DNA of 64,000 nucleotides from a bacterium (GCA_030615855.1 JAUWYL010000001.1:124001-188000); one strand, 5' to 3'. Positions 23,957 to 33,699 are shown, counted from the first letter of the stretch. Notes: a model not told the origin generated them from the letters alone. Numbers and translations are program-made.

Positions 23957-26263
23957 TTATCTCGTTTTGGGGGTGGAGGAAAGGAGGAAGAAGGTGGAGA
24001 GGTTGAAGAGGGAGACGATGAGGCAGGTTTGAATGATGCCCAGGATGGGGATTAAGAGGATGCTGGCCAGCAAGGCCCCCAGACAGGAGCCGAATAAATC
24101 CACGCCATAGAGAAGTCCGGCGGTCTTTCCCACTTTCTGACCCTTTAGATAAATCTTGTTTGCTAAAGGGAATTCCAGGCCGACCAGAAGGCCGGTAAGG
24201 GCTACTAAAATAGGGAAGACTATCTGAGATAGGGGATAGAGGTAGACCCCTTTTACTTTAGAAAGAGCGATTAAGGAAAGGGGGAGAAGGAGAGCATAGA
24301 TTGCTACCGCTCCCTCCAATCGAGAAAGGACCAATAAATCTCTTTTTATTTTGGGCAGTTGCTTGATCATGAAGAGGGCACCAGCGGTCAGGCCCACCAT
24401 GAATAAAGCCACGATCAATCCAATCCGGGAGTAAAGATAGCCATATAATACCTGAAAGGCAAGGATTAAGACTACCTCTAAGGTGATCCCGGCAAAACCA
24501 GTAGTAGCAATGGCTAAGGGAGTAAAGCTCCTTCTCATCCTGGGAGATCTTCTACTTAAGAAGATGAGAATAAAGACGAGCACTGCCAGAATGGTGGCGA
24601 AGTGCCAGACATTTAGTTTAGTAAATGAAGCAAATAGTTTTCTGGAGGCGGGATAGAAATAACTTGCCCAGAGAACGATATCGTAGTAGTAAGAGATGGG
24701 CTGGAAGTCGAAGTTCTTCTTTGTTCCTTTTGCCTCATCTAAGGCGCCAAGGAGATAGGAGATTTTTCTAGGCGTGAACTGATAGGAGATGTGATAGGGG
24801 GTCAGGAAGTCGGTCTTTATCTTTCTTTCAGAGAACCTTTTATTCAAGATTTGGTCATCATAGGTGAGAATTTTTTCGCTGGGTGAGGCAAATAAGAGGA
24901 GATACTCTCCCGGAACGGCCACTATATTGGGGAAAATATCTTTCAGGGTATAGTAGATAGAGGCGTTGAAATCCCCCATCTCTTCCCCTAAGTAGGCCTC
25001 CTTGGAGGAGATTCCCAGAGAGATTATACCTTCGGGTTTTAAAATATCTCTTACTTCTTTAAAAAACTCTCTAGTATAGCATCTATTGAGCTGTGCGGTA
25101 CAGGGGTCGGGAAGGTTGACCATGACCAGGTCATACTTCTCTTTTACCCTCTTTACGAAGAGGCGGCCATCGAGATAATGGACCTTTACCCTTTCATCCA
25201 CTAAGGCCTTTCGATCACTTGGAGGAAGATACTTCTTTGCTAATCGGATGAGCTCAGGATCGAGTTCTACATAGTCCACAGAATCCGGGTTATGCTTTAG
25301 AATCTCCTGTAAGCCCCCACTCACCCCGCCTCCGATGAGAAGAATCTTTTTTGGCTTGGGATGCTCCAGCATAGTGAGATGAGTGACATACTCATTGAAC
25401 TCCCTATCAGAGGTGGTGAAGGATAGGAGGCCGTTCTCATAGAAACTATATTGATCAGTCCTCTTTGTGGTTACCAGATTTCCGTAGATGGAGTTTTTTT
25501 CTTCAACTAATTGATAACCCCTCCAACGCCACCTAGTAGATTGGTCCTGAAGATTATCTATCTTAGAGGAGCCGAAGAGATAGATACTTAAAGCAAGAAG
25601 AAGAGTTAGGATGGCAAGGGGCTTACGTGATGTGGGATGCCTGCCTGCTGGCGAGGCAGGTGGGATGTGGGATGTGGAACGTATTGTGGCAAGGAGGAAG
25701 GCGGCGAAGAGATTGAGGGAGCCGATTAAAAGGGCACAGTGGAAGGAATGGAGGAGATAGACCAAGAGGAAGGTGAAGATAATCCCCCCTGCCATATCCC
25801 CCAAGGCATCGTAGATATAGACCCTTCCAATGGCCTTGGGCGCCTCTCTGATTATCTGATTGTAGACCCGGCAGCCCAGGGCAAACTGGAAGCCGATTAC
25901 CAGACATAAGGGAGCAAGGACCAGAAAGGAGAAGTAGAGCATGGGGAAAGGTCCAATGATCTCTCCCAGACCAACACCGATAATACTCTTGCTCGTCCTT
26001 ACCAATAATATCTCTAAGGGCAAGAAAAGCCAGATCAGGAATTGGGTGAGAATGAAGACCTCTATCCCTCTTTTTATCCTATCCGCCCTTCTTCCTAAGA
26101 ACCAGCTTCCCATCCCCACCCAGAAGAGCCAGGAAGCAAGGATGAATCCGATGGAGAGCTCATTCCCATAGAAGGTAATGAGTAACTCCCTGACCAGAAC
26201 TACCTGGCTGACCACGCTGCTGAAGCCTACCAGGATTAGGGCAAAGATTAGAATCTTCTTCAT
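23957..26263 (-). CDS. polytopic membrane protein with an internal spermidine-synthase-like domain
   Basis: About 220 residues of membrane segments come first (GFSSVVSQVVLVRELLITFYGNELSIG), then a soluble spermidine-synthase-type domain. That domain has the SAM-binding loop ILLIGGGVSGGLQEILKH, VDYVELDPELIRLAKKYL, YLDGRLFVKRVKEKYDLVMVNLPDP. A second set of six or so membrane segments ends the protein. Such fused proteins are widespread in anaerobes and probably not classical spermidine synthases. Around residues 197-212 the sequence STSHIPPASPAGRHPTS is repeat-derived (25628-25680). Confidence 0.82.
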   Translation of the reverse strand: MKKILIFALILVGFSSVVSQVVLVRELLITFYGNELSIGFILASWLFWVGMGSWFLGRRADRIKRGIEVFILTQFLIWLFLPLEILLVRTSKSIIGVGLGEIIGPFPMLYFSFLVLAPLCLVIGFQFALGCRVYNQIIREAPKAIGRVYIYDALGDMAGGIIFTFLLVYLLHSFHCALLIGSLNLFAAFLLATIRSTSHIPPASPAGRHPTSRKPLAILTLLLALSIYLFGSSKIDNLQDQSTRWRWRGYQLVEEKNSIYGNLVTTKRTDQYSFYENGLLSFTTSDREFNEYVTHLTMLEHPKPKKILLIGGGVSGGLQEILKHNPDSVDYVELDPELIRLAKKYLPPSDRKALVDERVKVHYLDGRLFVKRVKEKYDLVMVNLPDPCTAQLNRCYTREFFKEVRDILKPEGIISLGISSKEAYLGEEMGDFNASIYYTLKDIFPNIVAVPGEYLLLFASPSEKILTYDDQILNKRFSERKIKTDFLTPYHISYQFTPRKISYLLGALDEAKGTKKNFDFQPISYYYDIVLWASYFYPASRKLFASFTKLNVWHFATILAVLVFILIFLSRRSPRMRRSFTPLAIATTGFAGITLEVVLILAFQVLYGYLYSRIGLIVALFMVGLTAGALFMIKQLPKIKRDLLVLSRLEGAVAIYALLLPLSLIALSKVKGVYLYPLSQIVFPILVALTGLLVGLEFPLANKIYLKGQKVGKTAGLLYGVDLFGSCLGALLASILLIPILGIIQTCLIVSLFNLSTFFLLSSTPKTR

Positions 26264-26305
26264 TCCTCCTCCTCACTTTCATCCTATCATACTAAGCCCA
26301 AGACT

Positions 26306-26430
26306 TCAACCCCGCACCTTTTATCCATTCAAAGTATTAAGATAAAAAATGAACCCCGCCCCTTCCTTGTCTGTGGTCGGGATTTGGGGAGAAGAAGGAG
26401 CGGGGTGAATATTGAGAAGGTGCGGGGTTA
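26306..26430. repeat. CCCCGC(C/A)CCT / AGG(T)GCGGGG inverted words
   Basis: AACCCCGCACCTTTT, AACCCCGCCCCTTCCTT, AGGAGCGGGGTGAATATTGAG and AGGTGCGGGGTTAAT lie within 125 bases and can pair. Single copies occur at 17352, 30755, 30848, 62922 and 63923. Confidence 0.7.
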
Positions 26431-26432
26431 AT

Positions 26433-26461
26433 TTGTTTCTAAGTAAAAGATGTGATACAAT
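26433..26461 (+). promoter_or_regulatory. promoter upstream of the uracil-DNA glycosylase gene
   Basis: TTGTTT, 17 bases, TACAAT with extended -10 TGA, 22 bases before the ATG. Confidence 0.6.
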
Positions 26462-26482
26462 TGAAATGAAAGAGAGGTAGAG

Positions 26483-27172
26483 ATGGAAGAGGAAAAAAAG
26501 GTCCTGGAAGATTTTGGGGAGGTTCTTTCTCTGACGAAGAAGTATATTAAGCAGGAGAAGGAGAAGGGACTAAGAGAAATTAGCTACAAGCCACAGGCTA
26601 CAAGCCACAAGCTACAAAAAGAAACTTTAGAAAAATTGAGGAAGGAAGTGGGGGGATGTAAGAAGTGTCCTTTATGGAGGGAGAGGAATAACGTTGTCTT
26701 TGGTGAAGGAAGCCCCAATGCCAAGCTAATTCTGGTGGGAGAGGCACCGGGAAGGAATGAGGACCTGCAGGGAAAGCCCTTTGTGGGAGCCGCCGGGCAG
26801 TTACTAACCAAGATATTAGCATCCATCGGTCTTAAAAGAGAGGATGTTTTTATCGGAAATATTTTGAAGTGCCGCCCACCGATGAATAGGAATCCCAAGC
26901 CAGAGGAGATTAAGGCCTGTTGGGGCTATCTGGATAGGCAGTTAAGAATAATAAGACCCAGGATCATTCTCGCTATGGGAACTTTTGCTGCCCAGACCCT
27001 GTTAAGAACAGATGAGAGGATAGGTAGATTGAGAGGAGAGTTCCATCCTTTCGCTAAGGGTGTAAAACTGCTCGCTACCTATCATCCAGCAGCCCTACTG
27101 CGTAACCCAGGCTACAAAAGAGCGGTCTGGGAAGACATGAAACTCCTCAAAAAAGAATACGAAAAATTATAG
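26483..27172 (+). CDS. udg: family 4 (iron-sulfur) uracil-DNA glycosylase
   Basis: It removes uracil from DNA. The iron-sulfur ligands begin with Cys59 and Cys62 (GGCKKCPLW) and end with the pair in KCRPP and ACWGYL. The active-site motif GEAPGRNEDLQGKPFVGAAGQLL is complete, and the C-terminal motif is ATYHPAALLRNPG. Residues about 34-47 (YKPQATSHKLQK) are encoded by a tandem CTACAAGCCACAAG-like word, an in-frame repeat insertion ahead of the catalytic domain. Confidence 0.92.
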   Translation: MEEEKKVLEDFGEVLSLTKKYIKQEKEKGLREISYKPQATSHKLQKETLEKLRKEVGGCKKCPLWRERNNVVFGEGSPNAKLILVGEAPGRNEDLQGKPFVGAAGQLLTKILASIGLKREDVFIGNILKCRPPMNRNPKPEEIKACWGYLDRQLRIIRPRIILAMGTFAAQTLLRTDERIGRLRGEFHPFAKGVKLLATYHPAALLRNPGYKRAVWEDMKLLKKEYEKL

Positions 27173-27177
27173 TAAGT

Positions 27178-27224
27178 TCAGTTATCCGTGATTATCCGTG
27201 AATAATCTGTGCCTATCCGTGTTT
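27178..27224. repeat. ATCCGTG word cluster before priA
   Basis: Four near-perfect copies (TTATCCGTGA, TTATCCGTGA, AATCTGTGC, CTATCCGTGT). An open frame runs through them into priA, but the real start lies after them. Confidence 0.85.
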
Positions 27225-27236
27225 CAGGAGAGAGAA

Positions 27237-29729
27237 GTGAGTAAATATATTGAGGTGGCGGTGGGATTGCCCATAGATAGACTCTTCCACTATGCCGTTC
27301 CCCCCCGTCTGGGAGAAGAGGCGGCCCTGGGGAAGAGGGTCCTCATCCCCTTTGGCTCTCGCCAGATAACAGGATACATTGTGGGATCTATCGAAGAATC
27401 CCCTATGGATAGAATAAGAGAGATCATAGACGTCATTGATCGCGAACCGGTTCTCTCTTTCAAGATGTTAAAACTTACTAAATGGATTTCAGACTATTAT
27501 CTTGCTCCCTGGGGACAGATGATTGAGGCCGCTCTGCCCATTGGGATGAAGATGGAGAGTAAGAGAGTCATCAAATTGAAAGAAATTGATTTAACTAAGG
27601 TTATTCCTGAGATAGAAAAGAGATCTCCTGACCAGGCACAGGTCTTGAGAATTCTGGAAGGGAAGAAGGAGATGAGCCTGGAAGGGATCATGCGCAAGAT
27701 GAAGAAGAAAGGGGTCTACTCTGCGGTGAATGCCCTGGAGAAGAAAGGTCTGGTAGAGAGCAGGCTGGTATTAAAGGAGAGACTGGTCAAGCCCAAGACA
27801 ATCCAAATTGTGAAGGCCGTGCCTGCCTTGTCGGCAGACAGGCCTACCGGCAGGCAGGCAAAAGAAATCTCAGAGGAAGTGCTTAAGAAATTAACGAAAG
27901 GGGCTCCTAAACAGGCCCAGGCTTTGAAGATATTAAGAGAAACCAGAGAAGAAATGACCCCCCTTCAATTGGCAAAGAAGGTCAGAACATCAACTTCTAC
28001 CATTAAGAGTCTAAAAGAAAAGGGGCTCTTGAATTATGTTCTTAGGGAAGTGAGGCGCAGGGTAAAAGAGATCAAAGAGTTAGAGAAAGAGATTGGGAAA
28101 TTAAAGTTGACTGAGGAGCAGAGGAAGGCCTTGGGAGCAATAGAGAGAAGCATTGACCAAAAGAAAGGTGAGGTCATTCTATTACAGGGGCCCAGAGAGA
28201 GCGGAAAGGAGAGAATCTACTTAGAGGCCGTTACCCACTCTCTTTCACAAGGCAAAGGAGCCATCTTGCTCTATCCTGAGATCATATTCGCCTCAAGGGC
28301 CTTTGCCTGTTTCACATCCTATTTTGGCGACCGGGTAGCCATACTCCATAGCGAGTTATCGCCCGGGGTGCGCTATGATGAATGGCGGAGGATAAAGGAG
28401 GGGATGGCGGATGTAGTTATTGGCACCCGCCTGGCTATCTTTGCCCCCTTAAAAAACTTGGGTCTGATCATTATTGATGGTGAAGAAGAAACTTCTTATA
28501 AACAGGAAGAGGTTCCCAGATATCATACTCGGGAAGTAGCCTTGAGAAGAGCAAAAGAGTCTGGGGCCACAGTAATCTTAGCAAGCGGTTCTCCTACCTT
28601 AGAGTCCTATTATGAGGTTAAGAATGAAGATTATGGATTAGTGAGGTTATCTCAAACACTCGATAAGAAGGGACTTCCCGAGGTAAGACTAATCGATATG
28701 CGCCTGGAGCTGGTTCAGAAGAAGAACCGCTCCATCTTCTCCTTAGAGCTTCAGGAGGCCATGAGAAGGAGATTGGAGAGAAAGGGTCAGATCATTCTAT
28801 TTCTGAATAAAAGGGGATTTGCCTCCTTCATCCTTTGCCGGGAGTGTGGACATGTTCTACGCTGCCCCAACTGTAACCTGACTCTGACCTATCACTTTCC
28901 GGATCGCATTCTGCGCTGCCATCACTGCAATTATTCTATAAGAACACCCAATATCTGCCCCAGATGTCGGGGATACTATATGAGGCCCTTCGGCATCGGG
29001 ACCCAGAGAGTGGAAGAGGCGGCGAGGAAATTATTTCCCAAAGCAAGAGTGATGCGCATGGATATCGATACTACTAAAAAGAAAGGCTCCTATGAGAGAA
29101 TAACCAAGGCTTTTGAAGAAGGAAGGGTGGATATTTTGGTGGGAACCCAGATGGTGCTTAAGGGAATAGAGTTTAAGGGCCGGGTTTTATTGGGAATGGT
29201 CTCTGCAGATACCGCCCTGAACCTTCCTGACTTCCGGGCAACGGAGAGGACCTTTGCCCTTCTTTCTCAGGTCGTGGGAAAGGCGGGAAGGGGGAGTCTC
29301 CCGGATGAGGTGATCATCCAGACCTATACCCCAGAACACTATGGCATAAGGGAGGTCTGTTTTGGAGACTACGACTCCTTCTATAACCGGGAGATAGAAT
29401 ATAGAAAGGAACTCTCCTATCCTCCCTTCAGCCATTTAATCAACATCTTGATAAGGAGCAATATAGAAAGCCAGGCCCAGAGGGTGGCCTCCAGCCTGGC
29501 GAGTGCTTTGATCAGAGCGAAGAAGAAAAAGCCCCTTCAGATACTTGGCCCCTCCCCTGCTCCTTTGACCCGGGTTAAGGGACAATACCGTTGGCAAGTG
29601 GCCCTGAAGGGGAAGGATATTGAAAACTTGAGGAGGGTCTTGCGCCCCATACTAAAGAGAGAAAAAACCCTCACACGCTATAGCAATGTCTTTATTAGCG
29701 TAGATGTCGATCCGGTAGCCTTACTTTAA
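27237..29729 (+). CDS. priA: PriA-like primosomal protein with altered helicase motifs
   Basis: The GTG at 27237 follows AGGAG at six bases; the longer frame starts inside repeats. The N-terminal DNA-binding part (YIEVAVGLPIDRLFHYAVP) and the zinc-binding eight cysteines (CRECGHVLRCPNC, CHHC, CPRC) are normal. The helicase motifs are not: Walker A is GPRESGKE (318-325) instead of GVTGSGKT, motif II is DGEE (414-417) instead of DEEH, and motif VI reads GKAGR (681-685). Residues about 196-209 come from a palindromic repeat. It probably works as a restart scaffold, not a helicase. Confidence 0.88.
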   Translation: MSKYIEVAVGLPIDRLFHYAVPPRLGEEAALGKRVLIPFGSRQITGYIVGSIEESPMDRIREIIDVIDREPVLSFKMLKLTKWISDYYLAPWGQMIEAALPIGMKMESKRVIKLKEIDLTKVIPEIEKRSPDQAQVLRILEGKKEMSLEGIMRKMKKKGVYSAVNALEKKGLVESRLVLKERLVKPKTIQIVKAVPALSADRPTGRQAKEISEEVLKKLTKGAPKQAQALKILRETREEMTPLQLAKKVRTSTSTIKSLKEKGLLNYVLREVRRRVKEIKELEKEIGKLKLTEEQRKALGAIERSIDQKKGEVILLQGPRESGKERIYLEAVTHSLSQGKGAILLYPEIIFASRAFACFTSYFGDRVAILHSELSPGVRYDEWRRIKEGMADVVIGTRLAIFAPLKNLGLIIIDGEEETSYKQEEVPRYHTREVALRRAKESGATVILASGSPTLESYYEVKNEDYGLVRLSQTLDKKGLPEVRLIDMRLELVQKKNRSIFSLELQEAMRRRLERKGQIILFLNKRGFASFILCRECGHVLRCPNCNLTLTYHFPDRILRCHHCNYSIRTPNICPRCRGYYMRPFGIGTQRVEEAARKLFPKARVMRMDIDTTKKKGSYERITKAFEEGRVDILVGTQMVLKGIEFKGRVLLGMVSADTALNLPDFRATERTFALLSQVVGKAGRGSLPDEVIIQTYTPEHYGIREVCFGDYDSFYNREIEYRKELSYPPFSHLINILIRSNIESQAQRVASSLASALIRAKKKKPLQILGPSPAPLTRVKGQYRWQVALKGKDIENLRRVLRPILKREKTLTRYSNVFISVDVDPVALL

Positions 29730-30514
29730 TCCCTGATTAAAGGTGGTAAAGGCGACAGTTTCTTTCTTTTCCTCTTTTCCCGTACCCTTTTTTTTAAATA
29801 CTTCTGGCACCTTTCTAAAAGATTATCCGGATATTTTTCAAAGGCTTCCCTTTCTATAATGTCTTTAAGTTCCTCAATCCAAGGGGTCCACTCTGTCTTC
29901 TTCGCTTCTTCATACATCTCTTCTGTAAATCCAAGGATCTCTCCCTTCCTGAAATCCATTACCTTGAAATGCTTAATGTCCAAGAGAGTGAAGACCGCCA
30001 TCCTCAACATATCCCCCCAATCCAACTCCCTCTTTGCCTTATACTTCTGATAAGGTGATGCTATTTTTCCTTTATAGACCGGGATTCTTTTATCCCACTT
30101 ACTACAGGTTCTTAGGGTGGTATATCCCTGTCTTTCCACAATCATGGGGTAACCCGGCTCTTCTTCAATGCTCTTTACAATTTTAAGCATCTTATTAAAG
30201 GGAAACCAGTCGTAGAAGAACTTAACATGGAAGGAATCGGGAACAGAAGAAAAAAGGTGGGCATCCCCTAATTTGTGCTTCTTTTGCAATTCCTTTACCT
30301 CTCTTTTTACTTGCTTGATATACATCCTGTCATAATCAATGAACAAGGGATGAAGGTTAGTTCCCGGAACCTTTGAGATGATTCCGCCAGTGAGCATCTG
30401 CTCATGGATGGGTCTGGTAGGATCCCTTCTTGCCCAGTAGAACTTCATCTGGATGGCGATTCCATCCCTCATATTTAGGGGTGGCAACTTGGCATGATAG
30501 ATTTTCTTCTTCAT
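29726..30514 (-). CDS. hypothetical protein, 262 aa
   Basis: The start has AGGAGGGG ahead of ATG. A soluble basic protein with the phrases MRDGIAIQMKFYWARRDPTRP, DAHLFSSVPDSFHVKFFYDWFPFNKMLKIVKSIEEEPG and RTCSKWDKRIPVYKGK. The C-terminus is very basic (KKRVREKRKRKKL). The aromatic/charged pattern could suit nucleic-acid binding, but I recognise no family. It is convergent with priA, overlapping by four bases. Confidence 0.6.
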   Translation of the reverse strand: MKKKIYHAKLPPLNMRDGIAIQMKFYWARRDPTRPIHEQMLTGGIISKVPGTNLHPLFIDYDRMYIKQVKREVKELQKKHKLGDAHLFSSVPDSFHVKFFYDWFPFNKMLKIVKSIEEEPGYPMIVERQGYTTLRTCSKWDKRIPVYKGKIASPYQKYKAKRELDWGDMLRMAVFTLLDIKHFKVMDFRKGEILGFTEEMYEEAKKTEWTPWIEELKDIIEREAFEKYPDNLLERCQKYLKKRVREKRKRKKLSPLPPLIRD

Positions 30515-30528
30515 TTTTCCCCTCCTGT

Positions 30529-30858
30529 GACACGGATTTCTTCTACTGCTTACTGCGTTAGCTTAAAAACACGGATAATCACGGATAAAATCTTGGACAC
30601 GGATTTCTTTTTGCTGCTTACTATTTGGGCCCAATAACACGGATGAGCACGGATAAAGCAACCATCTAAAGTATAGCAAAAGGTGAAAGAAAAGTCAACG
30701 ATAATTTGATTTTTTTGAAGAAATGTGCTAATTTAATAACCCTAGGAGATACGGATGAACCCCGCCCCTCATAGAATTGGTAATCTTGAGTCTGAAAAAC
30801 TTAGAGTGATGGAGTCTTTTTTATGAAAGTTATTTACTTAAATATGAAAGGAGGGGTG
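30529..30858. repeat. gene-free stretch: CACGGAT words and a CCCCGCCCC word
   Basis: Two copies of a unit of about 60 bases (GACACGGATTTCTT...TGCTTACT...AACACGGAT-A-CACGGATAAA) at 30529-30590 and 30595-30655. Then follow a promoter, and ATGAACCCCGCCCCTC at 30754. Nothing coding is seen. Confidence 0.7.
30706..30734 (+). promoter_or_regulatory. possible promoter upstream of fmt
   Basis: TTGATT, 17 bases, TAATTT with TGC before the -10. It lies 127 bases ahead of the fmt start. Confidence 0.4.
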
Positions 30859-30860
30859 GG

Positions 30861-31811
30861 GTGAAAATAATCTTTATGGGGACTCCAGAGTTTGCCTGCC
30901 TCCCTCTTTTAGCTTTAATTAAGAGTAAACATGATATCATAGGAGTAGTCACTCAGCCGGATCGGAAGAAGGGAAGAGGGATGAAGATTTCTTTCTCTCC
31001 AGTTAAGGAGTTGGCCTTAAGGAATAATCTGAATATCTATCAACCATCAAATATAAATAACCCAGAGTTTATTAGAACCTTAAAAGAAATCTCTCCCGAC
31101 CTAATTACCATTGTGGCCTTTGGCCAGATTTTATCTAAAGAGATTCTAAGATTACCAAAGTATGAATGTATCAACCTTCACCCTTCTTTACTTCCCAAAT
31201 ATAGAGGCGCCTCACCCATTCCTGCTGCTATTCTCACTGGGGAAGGGAAGACCGGGGTGACCACCTTCTATCTGAGCGAGGAGGTGGATAGCGGAGATAT
31301 CATATTGCAGAAAGAAGAAGGAATTAGGAAAGATGATACCACCGTCACATTAAGTAAGAGATTAGCCGAGACGGGAGCAAATTTATTGATAGAAACCATC
31401 GATAAGATTGAGAGGAAAGAGGTACCGAGGATTCTTCAGGATAAAGAAAAAGCTACCTCTGCCCCGAGATTGAGGAAAGAAAACGGGCTCATAGATTGGA
31501 AGAAGTCCGCCCCTCAGATAGAAAGGCTCGTTCGGGCTATGGACCCCTGGCCCGGAGCCTATACTCATTTTGCAGGAAAATTATTGAAGATTTGGAAGGC
31601 AGAAATCGCATATCGCATATCGCATATCGCATATCGCAAATTACAACCAGGAGAAGTGGCAGATATTACAAAGGAGGGAATGGTCGTGGCCTGCGGAGAA
31701 GGGTTCTTATTAGTTAAGGAGGTTCAGCCTCCAGGCAAGAAGAGGATGAGTGCCTCTTCTTTTGCTTCAGGATATAGAATAAAGACAGGCAGTATCCTAG
31801 GAGGTGAATGA
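30861..31811 (+). CDS. fmt: methionyl-tRNA formyltransferase
   Basis: It formylates initiator Met-tRNA. The formyl-binding core is intact (MGTPEFACLPL, TVAFGQIL-type IVAFGQILSKEIL, NLHPSLLPKYRGASPI, EVDSGDII). In the C-terminal domain, after HFAGKLLKIWKAE, the residues IAYRISHIAYRK (about 250-261) are encoded by a tandem ATCGCAT word. LQPGEVADITKEGMVVACGEG then continues normally. It overlaps the zinc peptidase gene, as in the common fmt cluster. Confidence 0.95.
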   Translation: MKIIFMGTPEFACLPLLALIKSKHDIIGVVTQPDRKKGRGMKISFSPVKELALRNNLNIYQPSNINNPEFIRTLKEISPDLITIVAFGQILSKEILRLPKYECINLHPSLLPKYRGASPIPAAILTGEGKTGVTTFYLSEEVDSGDIILQKEEGIRKDDTTVTLSKRLAETGANLLIETIDKIERKEVPRILQDKEKATSAPRLRKENGLIDWKKSAPQIERLVRAMDPWPGAYTHFAGKLLKIWKAEIAYRISHIAYRKLQPGEVADITKEGMVVACGEGFLLVKEVQPPGKKRMSASSFASGYRIKTGSILGGE

Positions 31812-32485
31812 TGGGTTTCTATAGTTCTTATCTCATTCTCCTTCCTGCTCTTATTTTAGCTCTCTATGCCCAGAATAAGGTGAGAAGCACCTATCAGAAG
31901 TATTCTAAAGTCGCTTCCCGAAGAGGATTGACCGGAGCCCAGACGGCAAGAAGTCTTTTGGATGAGAACGGATTGAACAACATCAAGATTGAAAAAATTC
32001 CAGGAAAGTTGACCGACCATTATGACCCAAGAAGTAAGGTTTTACGCCTTTCTGCTCCCATCCACGATAGTGCTTCTCTATCTGCCTTGGGAATTGCGGC
32101 CCATGAGACGGGCCATGCCATTCAGGATTCAAGGGATTATCTTCCTCTCAGGATTCGCCATGCCATCTTTCCTGCTACTGCCCTGGGAACAAATCTTGCC
32201 TTTCCTCTATTTTTCATCGGCTTCTTATTCGGTGGCCGTCTTTTGATGAACCTCGGTATTCTATTCTTTGCTGCTGCGGTTATCTTTCAGATTATCACCC
32301 TGCCCGTAGAGTTCAATGCCTCAAAGAGAGCATTAGTCTTGCTTGAAGAAGGGAACTATTTAGAAAAAGAGGAGATTTCTGGGGCGGACAAGGTCCTCTC
32401 TGCTGCTGCCTTAACTTACTTAGCTGCCACGGCTATGGCGGTAATGCAGCTCCTTCGCCTCTTGATTCTACGACAAAGCAGATGA
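31808..32485 (+). CDS. zinc metallopeptidase, YugP family (membrane)
   Basis: The zinc site HETGH is in LGIAAHETGHAIQ, followed by membrane segments (about residues 1-20, 118-165 and the C-terminal end). The N-terminal part TGAQTARSLLDENGL and the pattern LRLSAPIHDSASLSALGIAAHE are characteristic of YugP proteins (also called neutral zinc metallopeptidase). These genes often sit next to fmt, as here. Substrate unknown. Confidence 0.9.
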   Translation: MMGFYSSYLILLPALILALYAQNKVRSTYQKYSKVASRRGLTGAQTARSLLDENGLNNIKIEKIPGKLTDHYDPRSKVLRLSAPIHDSASLSALGIAAHETGHAIQDSRDYLPLRIRHAIFPATALGTNLAFPLFFIGFLFGGRLLMNLGILFFAAAVIFQIITLPVEFNASKRALVLLEEGNYLEKEEISGADKVLSAAALTYLAATAMAVMQLLRLLILRQSR

Positions 32486-33426
32486 AAATAAAGAAGATGC
32501 TCTTAAGGATAGCAGGAATAACCCTGGGGATTATACTATTTGTCTTCCTCCTCATGAGACTAATTACTGGGGGAAGGGAAGTTGCGGTACCGGATATCAG
32601 GGGAAAAGAAGTAACCTTTGCCCTGGAGGACTTGAGTAAAGCGGGATTGAATCTGAAACTCTTGGAGAGGCGCTTCGATGACTATATCCCAGAGGACCAT
32701 ATCATCTCTCAGGATCCCCGGCCGGGAATCGGGGTCAAGAAGGGGAAGGAGATCAAGGTCATCATCTCCAAGGGTTCTCAAAAAGTATTTGTTCCTGAGG
32801 TAAAAAGGAGAAGTCTTCGCTCTGCAGGGATCACCCTGCGCCAGAGAGGCCTAAAGATAGGGAAGGTTGCCAGAGCCCACTCTGATCTGATTGAAGAGGA
32901 CACCATTATGGCCCAGAGTCTGGAGTCGGAAGTGGAGGTGAGCAGGAACTCTGAGATAAACTTGCTGGTAAGCCTTGGCCCCTATCCTATCTATTTCTAT
33001 ATGCCAGATCTGATTGGAAAATCCTTAGAGAGAGCATCGAGAATCATGGAATCTCTAAGACTCCAAACAGGCAGTATTACTTATGAGGTGGATCCGGAGT
33101 TGAGGGAGGGGGTGGTCCTCAATCAGGCACCGAGCTTTGGTTTCTCAGTAAAGGAGAAATCCCTGGTTAACCTGGTGATAAGTGTCAAGAGCCAAACCCG
33201 ACCCACAGGTCTATTAAGATACTATATGCTCCATTACGTGGTCCCTTCCGGCCTATTTCCTAAGAGGATAAAGATTGTGGTCAGCGATGCTCAGGGTGAA
33301 AGAGAAGTCTATAACGCCCTCCTCTCCCCAGGCAAGGAGATCGATGAGGTCATCGCCATTATGGGAAGAGCGCGGGCCAAGATATATATTGATAGCGAAT
33401 TAGAAAGGGAGATGACCCTTAGATAG
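32482..33426 (+). CDS. membrane-anchored PASTA-domain protein
   Basis: One N-terminal membrane segment (IAGITLGIILFVFLLMRLI) is followed by three PASTA repeats (VAVPDIRGKEVTFALEDLSKAGL, VFVPEVKRRSLRSAGITLRQRGLKIG, FYMPDLIGKSLERASRIMESLRLQTG), about residues 32-230, and a C-terminal beta domain. PASTA domains bind peptidoglycan or muropeptides; here no kinase or transpeptidase domain is attached. It overlaps the peptidase gene by four bases. Confidence 0.88.
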   Translation: MKIKKMLLRIAGITLGIILFVFLLMRLITGGREVAVPDIRGKEVTFALEDLSKAGLNLKLLERRFDDYIPEDHIISQDPRPGIGVKKGKEIKVIISKGSQKVFVPEVKRRSLRSAGITLRQRGLKIGKVARAHSDLIEEDTIMAQSLESEVEVSRNSEINLLVSLGPYPIYFYMPDLIGKSLERASRIMESLRLQTGSITYEVDPELREGVVLNQAPSFGFSVKEKSLVNLVISVKSQTRPTGLLRYYMLHYVVPSGLFPKRIKIVVSDAQGEREVYNALLSPGKEIDEVIAIMGRARAKIYIDSELEREMTLR

Positions 33427-33690
33427 TAAATTGCAAAGTGCCTGCCTGTCGGCAGACAGGCAAAATTAGCAATGCAAAACGGGATAGTAAAATCAAAAAT
33501 CAAAAATGAAAATGTAAAATGACAAACCATAAAAAATCAAAGTGTAAAAATCAAAATGACAATGCAAAAATTAAAATCTTTGAATTTTGATACGTCGTTT
33601 TCATATTTAATATTTAATCTTTGATATTTTATTTTAGTATGATGTGTAATTTTAATATTTAATTTTTAATATTTGATTTTATAAGTGGAG
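33427..33690. repeat. AAATCAAAAATC words and a CCTGCCTGTCGGCAGACAGG palindrome
   Basis: The palindrome lies at 33441-33460. After it come AAATCAAAAATCAAAAATGAAAATG, TCAAAATGACAATGC and ATATTTAAT(C/T)TTTGATATTT words in both orientations. The stretch is otherwise empty. Confidence 0.8.
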
Positions 33691-33699
33691 GTTATTAAT

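Noticed and set aside
31496-31717. 73-codon frame within fmt in another reading frame
   Set aside because: It lies wholly within fmt and owes its length to the ATCGCAT tandem word, which is open in more than one frame.
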